DNA of 64,000 bases from Shewanella sp. CG12_big_fil_rev_8_21_14_0_65_47_15 (GTDB lineage Bacteria; Pseudomonadota; Gammaproteobacteria; Enterobacterales; Shewanellaceae), in assembly GCF_002783505.1 (NCBI RefSeq), contig NZ_PFGL01000012.1, positions 1-64,000 of the forward strand, in the 5' to 3' direction. Made by a program: the position numbers and the translations under genes. Each line of letters opens with the position of its first letter. The first letter of the stretch is position 1. Positions 62,404 through 64,000 of this stretch are shown piece by piece. The notes beneath the pieces are model-generated. The model did no database searches and was not told where the DNA came from. It saw only the letters and a list, made by a program, of their open reading frames with translations.

Positions 62404-62739
62404 ATGAAGTTCGGTGAAGAAAGAGCAAAGAAAACAATAGAAAGACTATATTCTAATCCTAAAAATTGGAGAAGAAAGGAGTTCCGAAAAGCTTACTATG
62501 TTCTTACAGGTCAGAAACAGGTTATGTCGGAGGAGATTGCTAAGGAAATCATCAAGGCGTGTATCGATGATGACAACCTTAAAGAAAGAGTCGAATATGT
62601 TGCAGCACTACTCCTAATTACGGGCAAGTGGATATTGCCAACGGTTGTAATCCCAAGTGGAATGTCTAGCCAAATTAAGGCTAGGTACAGTAGTGGAGAC
62701 TTACGCTCTTGTTCTAGCCCATTAGCATACAGAAAATAA
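62404..62739 (+). CDS. Uncharacterised small protein downstream of the Lamassu-type cassette
   Basis: 111 residues from ATG 62404, with AAGGA seven bases upstream; a start at 62383 is possible but has no ribosome site. The protein is rich in Lys, Arg and Glu and mostly helical (KFGEERAKKTIERLYSNPKNWRRKEFRKAYYVL, then EEIAKEIIKACIDDDNLKERVEYVAALLLI). No family was recognised. It lies 79 bases after lmuB on the same strand and may be a fifth member of the cassette or simply a neighbour. Confidence 0.6.
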   Translation: MKFGEERAKKTIERLYSNPKNWRRKEFRKAYYVLTGQKQVMSEEIAKEIIKACIDDDNLKERVEYVAALLLITGKWILPTVVIPSGMSSQIKARYSSGDLRSCSSPLAYRK

Positions 62740-63413
62740 ACATTACAAATAAGGATAGGCCGCGCGTAGCCGCGACCTTAACTCCAACGTTACCCCATAG
62801 AAATTTTTATCCGAAATTCACCTGACACAGCCGACGTTCTAACGCGCCCTTGTCCAAAACCTTGCCGTTTAAGAAATTTAAATCAACAGGTTATGTCAAC
62901 ACCAAAAAGGTGCGCCATGGTGATTTGTGAGACGACCGTCCGCCCCATGGCCGCTTTTTGGCATCCATGCCGTCGCGGCATTTGTGGATCCTTTCACATC
63001 AGACGGGGCGGCCCTGCATCCAGACGGACTTGAACAACATCCCTGTTTAACTGCCAGTTCGCCATCTGATAGGCAGGACGCCTGAATGTCGTGCAATGCA
63101 GGGGGGCATGAGAACGACCATGGCTCTCGTTCATAAGCTCAGAAACCCTAGGTTTCTATTCACCGTGTCGGTGAGTGAATGCCATGGCAAGCCATTATGA
63201 AAGGCTTGAGCAACAGCTAAGCATACAAAGACTAAATTAACTGCTCATCCCGCTCAATTTTCATAAAAAAACCAAATAAAAAAGGCGGCAGGTGAAATTC
63301 ATCCTGCCGCCCTAATCCTTGATGACTTTCTTTCTAGCCTCTAGATGGATTCTCTATGCCTTTTATATTGCTAGTAATTTCGAGGCTAATCGCTTCGCAA
63401 GACATTGCGAAAC
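62740..63413. other. Right flank of the cassette, hairpin-rich and without a gene
   Basis: About 670 bases. The left half is GC-rich with TGCCG-TCG-CGGCA (62968-62980). The right half has consecutive hairpins: GAACGA/TCGTTC (63112-63132), AGAAACC-CTA-GGTTTCT (63141-63157), a TTCACC/GGTGA pair just after it, and ATGGC-AA-GCCAT (63184-63195). A terminator for relA ends at 63311. No plausible reading frame was found; a frame on the minus strand at 62896-63096 is not convincing. Confidence 0.55.
63276..63311 (-). terminator. relA terminator
   Basis: GGCGGCAGG (63284-63292) and CCTGCCGCC (63303-63311) form a perfect 9-bp stem. On the minus strand CCTTTTTTATTTGG follows. It lies ~100 bases past the relA stop. 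Confidence 0.9.
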
Positions 63414-64000
63414 CTAAAGCCGTCTTGCCTCGATCACGCTTTCGACCTGTGTCAGTTTAGATAACACCCGCGATAAACCATCGAGATTATAAAGCTCCAG
63501 TTCCAACTCAATCGCGGCGGTCTGGTTTTTAGTATCCGATGACGAACTCATGGCCAGTACATTGGATTTTTCGGCAGCCAGCACTGAGGTTAAGTCACGC
63601 AATAAGCCGCTGCGATCGTGGGCCAATACCCGCAGACGCATCCGATAACCGCCGGAGTAATTTTCGCCCCAGACCACATCGACACCGCGCTCTGGGTGAA
63701 CCCGCATTAACTCTTTAACTTGTTCACAATCAGCGCGATGCACAGAAATGCCACGGCCTTTCGTGATAAAACCTAAGATCTCATCACCGGGAACCGGCTG
63801 ACAGCAACGGGCGATATGGTTAAGCAAGTTACCCACACCGTTGACTTCAACCTGACCACGGCCACTGGAGGTCGGTTTATGTTGGCCTTTCTTAACTAAC
63901 TCTTCGACCGCATCTTCTTCTGACACTTCGTCGAGTCGCAGACGGCTTTGAATATGGTTAACCACTTGATGCAGACGCACATCACCGCCGCCAATGGCCG
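63414..64000 (-). CDS. relA: GTP pyrophosphokinase RelA, C-terminal part
   Basis: The last ~195 residues of (p)ppGpp synthetase I; the frame continues past the window end. AIGGGDVRLHQVVNHIQ at the edge, the zinc-finger region NLLNHIARCCQPVPGDEILGF, and the C-terminal ACT domain RLRVLAHDRSGLLRDLTSVLAAEKSNVLAMSSSS are diagnostic. RelA makes (p)ppGpp on stalled ribosomes during amino acid starvation. In many gammaproteobacteria relA lies close to mazG; here about 11 kb separate them. Confidence 0.97.
   Translation of the reverse strand, partial: AIGGGDVRLHQVVNHIQSRLRLDEVSEEDAVEELVKKGQHKPTSSGRGQVEVNGVGNLLNHIARCCQPVPGDEILGFITKGRGISVHRADCEQVKELMRVHPERGVDVVWGENYSGGYRMRLRVLAHDRSGLLRDLTSVLAAEKSNVLAMSSSSDTKNQTAAIELELELYNLDGLSRVLSKLTQVESVIEARRL

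Noticed and set aside
62756..62800. Integron attC site or gene cassette end
   Set aside because: TTAAC and AACGTTA words occur near a GC-rich hairpin, but paired core sites in the right order and an integrase are missing.
62896..63096. 66-residue minus-strand frame before relA
   Set aside because: It lies in a hairpin-rich GC stretch, has no ribosome site, and its composition looks like chance translation of palindromic sequence.

Overview
The window is a chromosomal segment of a gammaproteobacterium, almost certainly Shewanella. The block csrA–lysC-type aspartokinase–alaS–recX–recA–mutS–rpoS–nlpD–pcm–surE–truD–ispF–ispD–ftsB–eno–pyrG–mazG and the nearby thrABC, slyD, trpR, cytochrome c', raiA, holC and valS genes follow Shewanella gene order as I know it. 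Names rest on motifs and synteny read by eye; no database search was run.

Layout. 1-8.8 kb: the start of a PAS-containing chemotaxis receptor (cut by the window edge), then a secreted pullulanase-type lipoprotein and a large TonB-dependent receptor, which look like an alpha-glucan uptake and degradation pair. 9.1-12.9 kb: a Fur-box-preceded operon of DUF3649, PepSY and DUF3325 membrane proteins (iron-related), an OsmC-family protein and an unknown protein. 13-17.4 kb: a tricorn-like S41 protease and a family 3 solute-binding protein. 17.6-22.7 kb: the thrABC operon with a clear leader peptide and attenuator. 23.1-28.1 kb: slyD, a small membrane protein, trpR, cytochrome c', a cytochrome b561-type protein, and raiA behind a near-consensus CRP site, followed by 1.3 kb without a gene. 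28.1-31.5 kb: holC-valS, preceded by an eight-copy heptamer repeat. 31.8-33.3 kb: a minus-strand cluster of six tRNA-Arg(ACG) and two tRNA-Ser(GCU) genes downstream of csrA. 33.4-52.5 kb: the conserved housekeeping and stress block, with recA under a LexA box.

52.9-62.7 kb looks like an accessory insertion between mazG and relA, genes that are close neighbours in many gammaproteobacteria. It holds an agmatine deiminase (aguA), an amidase-signature enzyme, and a tightly overlapping four-gene cassette: MBL-fold hydrolase, trypsin-like protease with a helical C-terminal region, small middle component, and SMC/Rad50-like ATPase with a CxxC hook. This is the architecture of Lamassu / ABC-3C anti-phage systems of the hydrolase-protease kind. 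A small unknown gene and a gene-free, hairpin-rich stretch follow, then the C-terminal part of relA at the window end.

The most notable signals are the Lamassu-type cassette, the 1.3 kb gene-free region after raiA, the heptamer array before holC-valS, an in-frame 15-bp minisatellite in mazG, recX with no ATG/GTG/TTG at its expected start, and an 18-codon reading frame between aguA and the amidase that resembles the start of a nitrilase-family (aguB-like) gene.
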